A stretch of DNA of 64,000 bases from Pontibacter sp. FD36 (GTDB lineage Bacteria; Bacteroidota; Bacteroidia; Cytophagales; Hymenobacteraceae): assembly GCF_015686655.1 (NCBI RefSeq), contig NZ_JADPMP010000002.1:124001-188000 (forward strand). Direction: 5' to 3'. How positions within the stretch are numbered: the stretch's first letter is position 1; each line of letters begins with the position of its first letter. The notes under the pieces were generated by a model, which saw only the letters and a list, made by a program, of their open reading frames with translations, was not told the DNA's origin and searched no databases. The position numbers and the translations under genes were made by a program. This document shows, in pieces, positions 7,880 to 17,410 of this stretch.

Positions 7880-10274
7880 CTGGAGCATCATTTACGATAA
7901 GTGGGTCCCCAAAGAGCAAAGCCTGCGCGAAGCACTCTGCACCTTAGGTAACGGCTACATTGCCACCCGTGGCGCATTTGAAGAAGCCCGTGCCGAAGCA
8001 GACATTTATTACCCCGGTACCTATCTGGCCGGTGGCTATAACAGACTTACCTCCGAAGTGGCCGGAAAGGAGATCGAAAACGAAGATCTTGTGAACTGGC
8101 CTAACTGGCTTCCGGTTTCCTTCCGGCAGTCCGGTGAAGAGTGGTTTCATATGAGTAATGTGGAGGTGCTGGATTTCAAACAGGAGCTGGATATGAAACA
8201 CGGCACACTTTGTCGCACGGTGCATTTCCGCGACAGCAAAGGCCGTGAGTCCAAACTGAATACCCGCCGCATCGTCAGCATGGCTAACCCACACCTCGCC
8301 GCGCTGGAGTGGCAAATGACCCCCATCAACTGGTCGGGAGAAGTGGAGTTGCGTGCCGCTCTGGACGGACGGGTCATCAACAGCGGCGTAGCCCGTTATC
8401 GCGAACTCGCTAGTCAGCACCTGGAAACCTTGGATCAGGGGCAGTATGATGAAGAGTGCATGTACCTGGTGGTGCAAACAGTGCAGTCTAAAACGCGTAT
8501 GGCGCAGGTGGCCCGCACTCGGGTATACCTGAATGGCAACGCCAGCGGTATTATGCCTCAGACCAGGATCGAGCAGGGCTATGTGGAGCATCAATTTAAG
8601 CTGCAGGCTACTGAAGGCCAGCCGCTTCGCCTCGAAAAGTGCGTGCTGCTTTATACCTCACGCGACTGGGCCACCTCCGAACCTTTGCTGGATGCCTGTG
8701 TCAACATCACCAGGCAAGGGAACTTTGAGGAAGCAATGGAGGTGCACAAGCGGGCATGGCAGCGGCTCTGGAACCGCTGCGACCTCGATACGGCCTGCAA
8801 CACGAAGGTGCAGTCTGTTTTGCGGCTGCACGTATTTCATCTGCTACAAACTGTTTCCGGCCATACCGTCGACCTCGACGTAGGCGTACCTGCCCGTGGG
8901 TGGCACGGAGAGGCTTACAGAGGACACATTTTCTGGGACGAACTGTTTATTTTCCCTTTCCTCAACCTGCACCTGCCTGCCATCACGCGAGAACTGCTCA
9001 TGTACCGTTACCGCCGCCTGAACGAAGCCCGAAGCGCCGCGAAAGAGTCAGGGTACAAAGGGGCGATGTTTCCGTGGCAAAGTGGCAGCAATGGCCGTGA
9101 GGAAAGTCAGGTCATTCACCTCAATCCGCAATCCGGGCGGTGGCTGCCAGACAACACTTACCTGCAGCGGCACATCAGTTCGGCAGTGGCATACAATGTG
9201 TGGAATTACTACCAGGCTACTGAAGACATCGATTTCCTCAGCTATCACGGCGCTGAGCTTTTACTGGACATCGCACAGTTCTGGTCAACCATCGCCACAC
9301 CGAATAAACAAACCGGGCGCTACGAAATCCTGCATGTGGTAGGGCCTGACGAATACCATACCGAGTATCCTGATTCAGATGAAATCGGCCTCAACAACAA
9401 TGCCTATACCAATGTGCTGGCTGTATGGGTGATTCAGAAGGCGCTGCAACTGAAGGATGTGATCGATGACTCGCGCTTCGAAGAGCTGCTAACCAAACTG
9501 CACCTCAGCCCGGATGATCTGACACGCTGGGAGGAGATCAGCAGGCGGATGTATGTTCCTTTTCTGGAAGACACAAAGATCATAGCACAGTTTGATGGCT
9601 ACGATCAGCTGCAGGAGTTCGACTGGGAGACATACAGAGCCAAACATGGTGAGGCCATGCGCCTCGACCGCATTCTGGAAAGCGAAGGTGACAACGTGAA
9701 TAAGTACAAAGCCAGCAAACAGGCAGATGTGCTGATGCTTTTTTATCTGTTTTCATCTGAAGAATTGCTTTCCATCTTCAAGCAGCTGGACTACGACTTC
9801 AAGCCTGAAAGCATACCGGATAACATTGCCTACTACGAACAGCGCACTTCCCACGGATCCACATTAAGCAAGATCGTGCACGCATGGGTGTTGGCCCGTT
9901 CAGACCGCAAGCGTTCCTGGGCTAATTTTGAAATGGCTCTGATGAGCGACCTGGAGGATATACAGGGTGGCACTACGGCCGAAGGTATACACCTCGGTGC
10001 CATGGCGGGTACGGTAGACTTAGCGCAACGCGCCTATACCGGCCTTGAGATCCGTGATGATGTGCTGTGGCTGAATCCGGTGCTTCCAGATGAGATGCCC
10101 TGCCTCAACATGCAGCTGCGCTATCGGGGACATTGGCTGCAGCTGAATATTACCACTAGGAAAATGATCATCACTTTTGACAAAGGTTGGTCCAAAGAAG
10201 TAAAAATAGGTGTTCAAGGCAAAGTCTATACCTTCCAGACAGGTGATCAGAAGGAGTTTGATATTCAGCGATAA
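7872..10274 (+). CDS. GH65 family disaccharide phosphorylase (maltose/trehalose/kojibiose type)
   Basis: This 800-residue protein has the full GH65 architecture: N-terminal beta-sandwich (about residues 1-270), linker helices, (alpha/alpha)6 barrel (about 320-690) and C-terminal beta-sheet domain. The general acid is Glu494 in GPDEYHTEY. The phosphate-pocket motif HGSTLS (His661) supports a phosphorylase rather than a hydrolase. Such enzymes split an alpha-glucoside with inorganic phosphate to beta-glucose 1-phosphate, which the HAD gene upstream could convert to glucose 6-phosphate. Coupling to otsB makes trehalose or a related disaccharide an attractive substrate. Sequence reading cannot distinguish maltose, trehalose, nigerose and kojibiose specificity. 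No signal peptide, so cytoplasmic. Confidence 0.9.
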   Translation: MADWSIIYDKWVPKEQSLREALCTLGNGYIATRGAFEEARAEADIYYPGTYLAGGYNRLTSEVAGKEIENEDLVNWPNWLPVSFRQSGEEWFHMSNVEVLDFKQELDMKHGTLCRTVHFRDSKGRESKLNTRRIVSMANPHLAALEWQMTPINWSGEVELRAALDGRVINSGVARYRELASQHLETLDQGQYDEECMYLVVQTVQSKTRMAQVARTRVYLNGNASGIMPQTRIEQGYVEHQFKLQATEGQPLRLEKCVLLYTSRDWATSEPLLDACVNITRQGNFEEAMEVHKRAWQRLWNRCDLDTACNTKVQSVLRLHVFHLLQTVSGHTVDLDVGVPARGWHGEAYRGHIFWDELFIFPFLNLHLPAITRELLMYRYRRLNEARSAAKESGYKGAMFPWQSGSNGREESQVIHLNPQSGRWLPDNTYLQRHISSAVAYNVWNYYQATEDIDFLSYHGAELLLDIAQFWSTIATPNKQTGRYEILHVVGPDEYHTEYPDSDEIGLNNNAYTNVLAVWVIQKALQLKDVIDDSRFEELLTKLHLSPDDLTRWEEISRRMYVPFLEDTKIIAQFDGYDQLQEFDWETYRAKHGEAMRLDRILESEGDNVNKYKASKQADVLMLFYLFSSEELLSIFKQLDYDFKPESIPDNIAYYEQRTSHGSTLSKIVHAWVLARSDRKRSWANFEMALMSDLEDIQGGTTAEGIHLGAMAGTVDLAQRAYTGLEIRDDVLWLNPVLPDEMPCLNMQLRYRGHWLQLNITTRKMIITFDKGWSKEVKIGVQGKVYTFQTGDQKEFDIQR

Positions 10275-10336
10275 AGTCATTCAGAGCCCAACACTATACC
10301 TACACCCTCGCCGGAACCCATTATACCTGAAGAAGC

Positions 10337-11275
10337 ATGCACAAAATTCTAACTATCACGATCAATCCTGCCTTAGACAAGAGCACCCATGTGAAGCGGG
10401 TGCTGCCTGAGAAGAAGCTCCGCTGCGACGAGCCCGTATACGAGCCGGGGGGAGGAGGCATCAATGTTTCGCGCGCTATCCATAAACTTGGTGGAAGCTC
10501 CTGGGCCTGGTTGCTCTCCGGAGGACCAGCCGGTGAAAAGCTGTGTGACCTGCTAAAGGAAGAAGGTGTGGAATATTGGTCTGGCCAAACCAAAAGCTGG
10601 ACCAGGGAGAACCTGATGGTGATGGAGGACAGCACGGGCGACCAGTTCCGCTTTGGCATGCCAGGTCCCTACATCGAGGAGTCGGAGTGGCAGCAGGTGC
10701 TGGATAAACTAGAGAAGCTGGAGCAGGTGCCCGAGTATGTGGTAGCCAGCGGCAGTCTACCTCCAGGTGTGCCCGATGACTTTTACCTCCGGATGGCGGT
10801 GATCGCGCACAAGCGCAATTTCAAGTTGATCGTGGATACTTCGGGAGAGGCTTTGGTGAAGGCGGCAGGAGAGGGGCTATACCTGATCAAACCAAATCTG
10901 GGTGAGTTAGCCAAACTGGCCGGAAAAGACCACATATCAGCAATGGAACAGGAAGAGTTCGCCATGCAGGTGCTAAACGAGGGCAAGTGTAAAGTGTTGG
11001 TAGTATCGCTCGGTCCACGTGGCGCCATGCTGGCGTCTAAAGAATCAGGTATACACTATGTGGTACCACCTACCGTAAAGCAACAGAGCGCCGTAGGCGC
11101 CGGTGATAGCATGGTCGCTGGAATTGTGATGAGTTTGCTCAGAGGGTGTTCACTGGAGGAGGTGGTGCGTTACGGCGTAGCCGCCGGCACCGCCGCTACT
11201 ATGACACCGGGATCGGAGCTGTGTCGCAAAGAAGATACTGAGGAGATTTACCAGTGGTTAATGGAGCATAGGTAG
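10337..11275 (+). CDS. PfkB-family phosphofructokinase (6-phosphofructokinase II / 1-phosphofructokinase family)
   Basis: This 312-residue ribokinase-fold sugar kinase has the N-terminal segment TITINPALDKSTHV typical of the PfkB/LacC/FruK group, a GGGGINVSRA substrate loop, and the anion-hole/catalytic-base motif GAGDSMVAG. It phosphorylates a fructose phosphate to fructose 1,6-bisphosphate, the substrate of the aldolase that converges on it. It starts 62 nt after the GH65 gene and ends at a strong bidirectional terminator, so it is probably the last gene of the sugar operon. Discrimination between fructose 6-phosphate, fructose 1-phosphate and tagatose 6-phosphate is not possible by eye. 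Confidence 0.9.
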   Translation: MHKILTITINPALDKSTHVKRVLPEKKLRCDEPVYEPGGGGINVSRAIHKLGGSSWAWLLSGGPAGEKLCDLLKEEGVEYWSGQTKSWTRENLMVMEDSTGDQFRFGMPGPYIEESEWQQVLDKLEKLEQVPEYVVASGSLPPGVPDDFYLRMAVIAHKRNFKLIVDTSGEALVKAAGEGLYLIKPNLGELAKLAGKDHISAMEQEEFAMQVLNEGKCKVLVVSLGPRGAMLASKESGIHYVVPPTVKQQSAVGAGDSMVAGIVMSLLRGCSLEEVVRYGVAAGTAATMTPGSELCRKEDTEEIYQWLMEHR

Positions 11276-11280
11276 TAAAT

Positions 11281-11312
11281 AGAAAGGGTGAAGCTCTCGC
11301 CTCACCCTTTCT
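11281..11312. terminator. Bidirectional terminator between pfkB-like gene and aldolase
   Basis: A perfect 11-bp stem (AGAAAGGGTGA at 11281-11291, TCACCCTTTCT at 11302-11312) with a 10-nt loop sits between two convergent genes, 5 nt after the PfkB stop. Confidence 0.85.
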
Positions 11313-11329
11313 ATTATAATCAATACTGA

Positions 11330-12400
11330 TTAAGCATTGCGATTTACGCAGTTCAGGTCCTCAAAGGCCTCTTTCAGTCTGGCGATGAAGTTTTCTTCAC
11401 CTTTACGCAGCCATACGCGTGGGTCGTAGTACTTCTTGTTTGGAGAGTCAGCACCATCCGGATTGCCGAGCTGGCCTTGCAGGTAGTCCTTTTTCGACTC
11501 GTAGTAGTTCTTCACGCCGTCCCAGAAGGCCCACTGCATGTCGGTGTCGATGTTCATTTTGATGGCACCGTAACCGATCGCTTCCGTGATCTTGGCTTTC
11601 TCAGAACCTGAACCACCGTGGAATACGAAGTTCACCGGGTTATCACCAGTTCCGAATTTCTCTTTGATGAAGTCCTGTGAGTTTTTCAGGATCTCAGGGC
11701 GCAACTCTACGTTACCCGGCTTGTATACGCCGTGCACGTTACCGAAAGCCGCTGCAATGGTGAAGCGATCGCTTACATTCTTCAGTTCCTCATAAGCATA
11801 GGCTACTTCGTCAGGCTGGGTATAGAGACGAGAGCTGTCCACGCCTGTGTTGTCCACGCCGTCTTCTTCGCCACCGGTGACGCCGAGCTCGATCTCTACG
11901 GTCATGCCGATCTTGTTCATGCGCTTCAGGTAGCTGGCGCAGGTCTCGATGTTTTCTTTGATCTCTTCCTCAGAAAGGTCGAGCATGTGGGAGCTGTAAA
12001 GCGGCTTGCCGTGTTGCTCATAGTATTTCTCACCGGCGTCCAACAGACCGTCGATCCATGGAAGCAATTTCTTGGCAGCGTGGTCAGTGTGCAGCACTAC
12101 CGGTACGCCGTAGGCTTCGGCCATCAGGTGCACGTGCTGGGCACCGGAAACAGCGCCAGCAATGGCGGCTTTCTGGTTGTCGTTCTCAAGGCCTTTGCCA
12201 GCGAAGAATGTGGCGCCACCGTGCGAGAACTGAATGATAACAGGTGAATTAAGCGACTTGGCTGTTTCCAGCACAGCGTTGATAGAGTTGGTGCCAATCA
12301 CGTTAACGGCTGGCAGTGCAAAGTTATTCTCATTGGCATACTTGAACAGCTCTGTAACTTCATCGCCGAACAAAACCCCTGATCTGAAACGTTTTTCCAT
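11330..12400 (-). CDS. fbaA: Fructose-bisphosphate aldolase, class II
   Basis: This 356-residue zinc-dependent aldolase cleaves fructose 1,6-bisphosphate to glyceraldehyde 3-phosphate and dihydroxyacetone phosphate. The zinc/catalytic segment VVLHTDHAAKKLLPW, the glutamate-rich EIELGVTGGEEDGVD loop and the phosphate-binding FHGGSGS and INIDTDMQ-like (MNIDTDMQW) segments are all present. The length fits class IIA (E. coli FbaA type). It is convergent with the PfkB kinase and shares its terminator. No TAnnTTTG box is seen within 100 nt upstream. Confidence 0.97.
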   Translation of the reverse strand: MEKRFRSGVLFGDEVTELFKYANENNFALPAVNVIGTNSINAVLETAKSLNSPVIIQFSHGGATFFAGKGLENDNQKAAIAGAVSGAQHVHLMAEAYGVPVVLHTDHAAKKLLPWIDGLLDAGEKYYEQHGKPLYSSHMLDLSEEEIKENIETCASYLKRMNKIGMTVEIELGVTGGEEDGVDNTGVDSSRLYTQPDEVAYAYEELKNVSDRFTIAAAFGNVHGVYKPGNVELRPEILKNSQDFIKEKFGTGDNPVNFVFHGGSGSEKAKITEAIGYGAIKMNIDTDMQWAFWDGVKNYYESKKDYLQGQLGNPDGADSPNKKYYDPRVWLRKGEENFIARLKEAFEDLNCVNRNA

Positions 12401-12505
12401 GAATGTTTAAGTTTTATTTCGATTTGAAATTAAACATAAATATGTTCTAAACCGAAAATAGATGGCAGGAGCTTCAGAAAAGCAGGTCTATACCTGGCCA
12501 AAGCC

Positions 12506-13915
12506 TTAATCAAACACAAGTACTTTGTCTTTATTCTTGCCGCGCATATGGCCGCGTATGATCTGCTGTATGTCCTTGTTGTCGTTGTAGCGCTGGATTT
12601 CTGATTTAAAGTCTTCCAATGAGTTGGCTGAGAAATACTCATCCACGAAGCCAAAGCCCAGGTAGGTGCCATGCTCCACTACTACAATAGACTTCTCGCC
12701 CAGTTCGCGGCCTTTCCCCACAATTACAAAGCTGTTGTGCTCGTAAGTGAAAGACTCAATAGCGGCATCCACACGGGCATTGTACTCCTCTGGTGTCTCT
12801 GCACCAATACAGGCGCCTTTGCAGATGTGTACCTGGTAATCGAAACAAGCACCCGGCGTTTTGTACAGGTCGCACAGCTTCTGACACAGGTTATACTTGG
12901 ATACTTTATGGAAGAGGAAACCTTTCGCCTTGAACTGATTTGAAAGCGCAATGATCGGGGTCATGTTCACGTCATCGGCTTTGTTAATGCTGCCAAAGGT
13001 CAGACGCTTATAGCCTTTGTCGTCTTCGTAGGTGAAGATGCCGGTATTGAAAACGCTGCGCCTTTGCTGACGGTTGTAGTGCGGCTTCATGCGCTTGATC
13101 TCCGCCGACTCAAACAACAACGCCACCAGTTCGTTGCCCATCAGTTCGTAAGTGATGTCGGCTATCTGGTTTTTGAATTCAATGGATTTGCGGCTCTTGT
13201 AGTCGATGTTGAAGTGCTGGATAATGCGCTTCTTAATGTTGATACTCTTGCCCACATAGATGACTTCACCCGCTTCGTTGTAGAAGTAGTATACCCCCGG
13301 GACTGTCGGCAAGGCGTCTACCTGTTCTTTGCTGATAGCCGGAGGAAGGAGGGAAGCCTTAATTTCATTCTTCAACTGCTCGGCCGGGTCCGCCACATGG
13401 TGCGTCCCGTCGATAACCGGACGATTGATTTTGATCAGTTTGTCGAACAGCTTGGCCGTCGCCTCTGCGTCGCCAATGGCGCGGTGGCGCATTTGTAGCG
13501 GAATGTCAATACTCTTGCAAAGCTTACCCAAAGAGTAAGACGGCAAGCCAGGTATAAGCGAACGGCTCAGGCGTACGGTACAAAGGGTTTTTCGCTGGAA
13601 GGTAAAGCCCAAGTCGGCAAACTCTTTCTTGATAAAGGAGTAGTCGAAGCGCACGTTGTGGGCTACGAATACCATTCCCTCTGTGAACTGCACGATCTCC
13701 TTGGCCACCTCGTAGAACTTCGGTGCGTCCTGCACCATGTCGTCAGTAATGCCGGTGAGTTGGGAGATATAGTAAGGTATAGGCCGCTGCGGATTGATCA
13801 GGGTGCTATACTTGTCAACGATCTCTTTGCCATCATGTATGAAAATGGCAATCTCTGTGATCCTGTCCTGCGTGGGTTGGCTACCCGTCGTCTCAATGTC
13901 GATGATGGCGTACAA
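12506..13915 (-). CDS. DnaQ-like exonuclease fused to a UvrC-type GIY-YIG nuclease (Cho-like)
   Basis: This 469-residue fusion has a DEDDh 3'-5' exonuclease at about residues 1-165: Asp6 and Glu8 in IIDIETTG, HNVRFDYSF, and the HRAIGDAEAT motif. It is followed by a GIY-YIG endonuclease at about 203-285 (GVYYFYNEAGEVIYVGK, with the usual KRIIQHFN arginine region). The remaining 180 residues include a CQKLCDLYKTPGACFDYQ cysteine cluster typical of UvrC/Cho relatives. The family is annotated as exonuclease domain-containing or PolC/UvrC-like and is thought to act in DNA repair. The combined activities suggest incision and trimming, which is inference. No replication or uvr genes adjoin it. Confidence 0.9.
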   Translation of the reverse strand: MYAIIDIETTGSQPTQDRITEIAIFIHDGKEIVDKYSTLINPQRPIPYYISQLTGITDDMVQDAPKFYEVAKEIVQFTEGMVFVAHNVRFDYSFIKKEFADLGFTFQRKTLCTVRLSRSLIPGLPSYSLGKLCKSIDIPLQMRHRAIGDAEATAKLFDKLIKINRPVIDGTHHVADPAEQLKNEIKASLLPPAISKEQVDALPTVPGVYYFYNEAGEVIYVGKSINIKKRIIQHFNIDYKSRKSIEFKNQIADITYELMGNELVALLFESAEIKRMKPHYNRQQRRSVFNTGIFTYEDDKGYKRLTFGSINKADDVNMTPIIALSNQFKAKGFLFHKVSKYNLCQKLCDLYKTPGACFDYQVHICKGACIGAETPEEYNARVDAAIESFTYEHNSFVIVGKGRELGEKSIVVVEHGTYLGFGFVDEYFSANSLEDFKSEIQRYNDNKDIQQIIRGHMRGKNKDKVLVFD

Positions 13916-13946
13916 GCTGATTCTTTTTTATGGCTTTTTGAAGCAG

Positions 13947-13966
13947 CCTCTGGTCTGTTCCAGAGG
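13947..13966. repeat. 7-bp perfect hairpin in the leader of the exonuclease/GIY-YIG gene
   Basis: CCTCTGG (13947-13953) and CCAGAGG (13960-13966) flank a 6-nt loop. It lies between the AI-2E transporter stop and the exonuclease start, both on the minus strand. No U-run follows, so it is either a weak terminator for the transporter or a leader structure. Confidence 0.35.
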
Positions 13967-14052
13967 GTTATCCTGTAAACCAATATTCTTAGCAATACGT
14001 TTCAAATCACGCTTATGCCATACCTTGTGCAAATAGATTTAGCAAAGGCCCT

Positions 14053-15201
14053 CTATTGCTCAGCCTCCTGATCATCCTCGTAGCGCTCTCTTTTCGCCTT
14101 CTCCCGCAACTTGTCGAACATCTTCCGGAACCGCCCTGACTTCTTTTCCTTCACCTCATCTATATCAGCCAGCAAAAAACCAAAAGGACGCAGTGGTTCA
14201 TAGGCGTCGAAAAGCACTTTCAGAATGGCGATCATCGGTATGGAGATGATCATACCCGCCGCTCCCCAGATCTCACCGCCAATGAGTAAGGCAATAATGG
14301 CGGCAAAAGGGTTGATACTCACCTTTGAACCAACGACATAGGGTGTAATGAAGTTGCCTTCCAGAAACTGCACAAACATGAATACCAACACCACCAGTAC
14401 CGCGTCAATCAGGCGACCCGTAGTGGCTAGTGTGAAGAGCGCCGGGAGCATGGCCCCGATCAGGATACCAATGTAAGGTATGATGGTCAGGATAGAGGCA
14501 AACACGCCGAAGAAGATCGCATACTTCACCCCCAGCAAGAGCAAGCCTGCTGAGTTGAGCAAGGCCACGATCACAATCACGATCATCAGACCTGAAATAT
14601 AGCTCTGTGCGACTACCTGTATGTTGTCGATGGTGTGGTTCAAACTACCACGGCGTTCCTTGGAAACAAACTTGTACATGAACTGCTCGAGGTGGTTGCG
14701 GTAGTAAAGAAAACAGAATACGAAAATTGGTACGATGGTGATGACGGTGAGCGCTCCTGTGGTCAGTGAGATGGTGCTGCCAACAAAAGTAGTAGACATC
14801 TCCCGCAGTCCGCCTACCATATTGCGGAACAGTTCACTTTTGTTGGCCGGCTGTATGCCAAAATTATGATAGAGGTAGTCCTGCACTTTCATCAGCAGGG
14901 CGTCAAAGTTTTTGCCGATCGTGTCCAGTTCTGACGTCAGACTCATTACCTGCATGGAAAGAAACCAAACCACAAGTCCGAGTACGATCACCACCATCAC
15001 AATGCTACAGAGAATAGCCAGCGCCCTTGGGATACGAAACTTTTCGAGGTCACGGGTGAGGGGCAGCAGGAGCAGGGCAAACAGAAGTGCAAATACCAGC
15101 GGCATAAGGATTGCCTTGAAAGTCTGCAAAACCCAGATCGCCAGAAAGAATCCCAGTAAGATCATCACGTACTTGACGTACTGGGGTAATTTAATTTCCA
15201 T
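14053..15201 (-). CDS. AI-2E family transporter
   Basis: This 382-residue polytopic inner-membrane protein has about eight transmembrane helices and the glycine-rich core typical of the AI-2E/PF01594 family: YIGILIGAMLPALFTLATTG, then FITPYVVGSKVSINPFAAI. The tail is highly charged (KEKKSGRFRKMFDKLREKAK). Members include TqsA, linked to autoinducer-2 export, and Na+/H+ antiporters, so the family name should not be read as proof of quorum signalling. Transcribed towards the exonuclease/GIY-YIG gene with a 137-nt gap. Confidence 0.92.
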   Translation of the reverse strand: MEIKLPQYVKYVMILLGFFLAIWVLQTFKAILMPLVFALLFALLLLPLTRDLEKFRIPRALAILCSIVMVVIVLGLVVWFLSMQVMSLTSELDTIGKNFDALLMKVQDYLYHNFGIQPANKSELFRNMVGGLREMSTTFVGSTISLTTGALTVITIVPIFVFCFLYYRNHLEQFMYKFVSKERRGSLNHTIDNIQVVAQSYISGLMIVIVIVALLNSAGLLLLGVKYAIFFGVFASILTIIPYIGILIGAMLPALFTLATTGRLIDAVLVVLVFMFVQFLEGNFITPYVVGSKVSINPFAAIIALLIGGEIWGAAGMIISIPMIAILKVLFDAYEPLRPFGFLLADIDEVKEKKSGRFRKMFDKLREKAKRERYEDDQEAEQ

Positions 15202-15547
15202 AGGGTGTGTTTGTGTAAGAGAATACTGGCCGTTTAGTCACATGCAATTAAGCAAATGTTGTGCTCAAGTATAGTTAAATCTAAATATTTTTATGCTAAT
15301 AAAATTAGCCAAATAAAACCTGGTGATTTCTTCTTATTTTGTGAACTGTAAGCATCGTGTAATGGTTGTATAGATTAGTTGACAGATCCGATAATATTGG
15401 CTATATTTGCTGACTAAAAATATTAGCAATATCTTCTTTTGAAAGATGAATCGATCGGGCGCCGGAACTATTTGTAGCGTCTGATTTCTTTTATTTTTCT
15501 ATATTTCCGAGTGATTCCACTAAATCAAATACACTTACGCTTACAGA
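15202..15547. other. AT-rich intergenic region between divergent AI-2E and parE genes
   Basis: This is the only gene-free gap above 300 nt. It holds the parE promoter (15379-15409) and a short palindrome GCTAAT-aaa-ATTAGC near 15295. The motif TTAGC/GCTAA recurs in the region. I see no ORF, RNA gene or riboswitch fold here. Confidence 0.7.
15379..15409 (+). promoter_or_regulatory. Promoter of parE-parC (TTG-N20-TATATTTG)
   Basis: TTG at 15379-15381 and TATATTTG at 15402-15409 match both elements of the Bacteroidota housekeeping promoter with 20 nt between them. Transcription would begin near 15415, giving a leader of about 130 nt before parE. Confidence 0.75.
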
Positions 15548-17410
15548 ATGGCAGAGTTAGAGCATAATTACAACGAAGACAGCATTCGCTCGCTGGAGCC
15601 CCGCGAACACATCAGGCTACGCCCCGGTATGTACATCGGCAAACTGGGAGACGGTTCTTCGGCCGATGATGGTATTTACATTTTGGTGAAAGAGGTGATC
15701 GACAACTCCATCGACGAACACGTGATGGGTTTCGGCAAGACCATCGACATCAAGATATCAGACCACAAGGTGCAGGTGCGCGACTATGGCCGCGGTATTC
15801 CGCTGGGCAAGGTTATTGACTGTGTGAGCAAAATCAACACCGGTGGTAAGTACGACAGCAAGGCTTTCCAGAAGTCGGTTGGTCTGAACGGTGTGGGTAC
15901 GAAGGCAGTAAACGCCCTTTCAAGCCATTTCCGAATTCAGTCCGTGCGCGACGGGCAGGTGAAAGCCGCTGAGTTTGAGCGTGGCGTTTTAACAAACGAT
16001 CTTCCGTTGGAAGCTACTTCGCAGCGCAACGGTACGCTCACGGTGTTTACACCAGACGATACCATTTTCAAGAACTACCAGTTCAACCCGGACTATCTGG
16101 AAAACCAGATCTGGAACTATGTATACCTGAACGCTGGTCTGACGATCAACTTCAACGGCAAGAAATTCTACTCTGAGAACGGCCTGCTGGATTTGCTCCG
16201 CAACAAAGCCGACGAGGAGAGCATGCGTTACCCGATCATTCACCTGAAAGGCAATGACATCGAGCTGGCCCTAACACATGGTAACGACTATGGTGAGGAG
16301 TACTACTCTTTTGTGAACGGTCAGTACACGACCATGGGCGGTACGCACCTGGCGGCTTTCCGTGAGGCGATCGTGAAAACGGTGCGTGACTTCTATAAGA
16401 AAGACTACGACGCGGCTGATATCCGTGGCTCGATTGTAGGAGCTATCTCGCTGCGTGTGCAGGAACCAGTTTTTGAATCGCAGACCAAAACCAAGTTGGG
16501 TTCCATTGAAATGGGGCCTGATGGTCCGGCTGTACGTGCTTACATTAACGAGTTTGTAAAAGAGGCGCTCGACAACTACCTACACAAGAACCCGACGACG
16601 GCTGAAGCGCTGAAAAAGCGCATTGAGCAAAGTGAGCGGGAGCGCAAGGACATGGCGGGCGTGAAGAAACTGGCCAACCAGCGCGCCAAGAAAGCCAACC
16701 TGCACAACCGCAAGCTACGCGACTGCCGCCTACACTTCAACGAGGACAAGCACGAAAACTCACTGCTATCCACGCTGTTCATCACGGAGGGTGACTCGGC
16801 AAGTGGTTCCATTACGAAATCCCGCAACGTGGATACAGAGGCGGTATTCAGTTTGAGAGGTAAACCCCTGAACTGCTTTGGCCTGAAGAAAAAGGTGGTA
16901 TACGAAAACGAGGAGTTTAACCTGTTGCAACATGCCCTTAACATTGAAGAAGGGCTGGAAGGCTTGCGCTACAACCGTGTGGTAATCGCAACGGATGCCG
17001 ACGTGGATGGTATGCACATCCGACTGCTGCTGCTCACCTTCTTCCTGCAGTTCTTCCCGGATCTAGTGAAAAACGGCCACGTGTACATTCTGGAAACGCC
17101 GCTGTTCCGGGTGCGCAATAAGAAAGAAACGATCTACTGTTACAACGAAACCGAAAAACAGGCTGCGATCGAGAAACTGGGCAAACGTCCTGAGATCACC
17201 CGATTTAAGGGTCTTGGTGAGATCTCGCCAGACGAGTTTGGCAAGTTTATCGGCGATAACATCAAGCTGAAACCGGTGTTCCTGCAGAAGGATACGACCA
17301 TACAGAAAATGCTGAGCTATTACATGGGCAAAAACACGCCGGAACGTCAGTCATTTATTATTGAGAACCTGAAGATTGAGAAAGACATAGTTGAGGAAGT
17401 ATATGCATAA
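15548..17410 (+). CDS. parE: DNA topoisomerase IV subunit B (GyrB/ParE family ATPase)
   Basis: This 620-residue type IIA topoisomerase B subunit couples ATP hydrolysis to strand passage. The GHKL ATPase motifs are [19 protein letters not shown] and the ATP lid [13 protein letters not shown]. The Toprim domain has TEGDSASGS and [10 protein letters not shown], and a C-terminal KGLGEI segment follows. Its short length and its pairing with an overlapping, long A subunit are typical of the Bacteroidota ParE-ParC pair rather than gyrase. The stop overlaps the parC start by 8 nt, so the subunits are translationally coupled. Confidence 0.93.
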   Translation: MAELEHNYNEDSIRSLEPREHIRLRPGMYIGKLGDGSSADDGIYILVKEVIDNSIDEHVMGFGKTIDIKISDHKVQVRDYGRGIPLGKVIDCVSKINTGGKYDSKAFQKSVGLNGVGTKAVNALSSHFRIQSVRDGQVKAAEFERGVLTNDLPLEATSQRNGTLTVFTPDDTIFKNYQFNPDYLENQIWNYVYLNAGLTINFNGKKFYSENGLLDLLRNKADEESMRYPIIHLKGNDIELALTHGNDYGEEYYSFVNGQYTTMGGTHLAAFREAIVKTVRDFYKKDYDAADIRGSIVGAISLRVQEPVFESQTKTKLGSIEMGPDGPAVRAYINEFVKEALDNYLHKNPTTAEALKKRIEQSERERKDMAGVKKLANQRAKKANLHNRKLRDCRLHFNEDKHENSLLSTLFITEGDSASGSITKSRNVDTEAVFSLRGKPLNCFGLKKKVVYENEEFNLLQHALNIEEGLEGLRYNRVVIATDADVDGMHIRLLLLTFFLQFFPDLVKNGHVYILETPLFRVRNKKETIYCYNETEKQAAIEKLGKRPEITRFKGLGEISPDEFGKFIGDNIKLKPVFLQKDTTIQKMLSYYMGKNTPERQSFIIENLKIEKDIVEEVYA

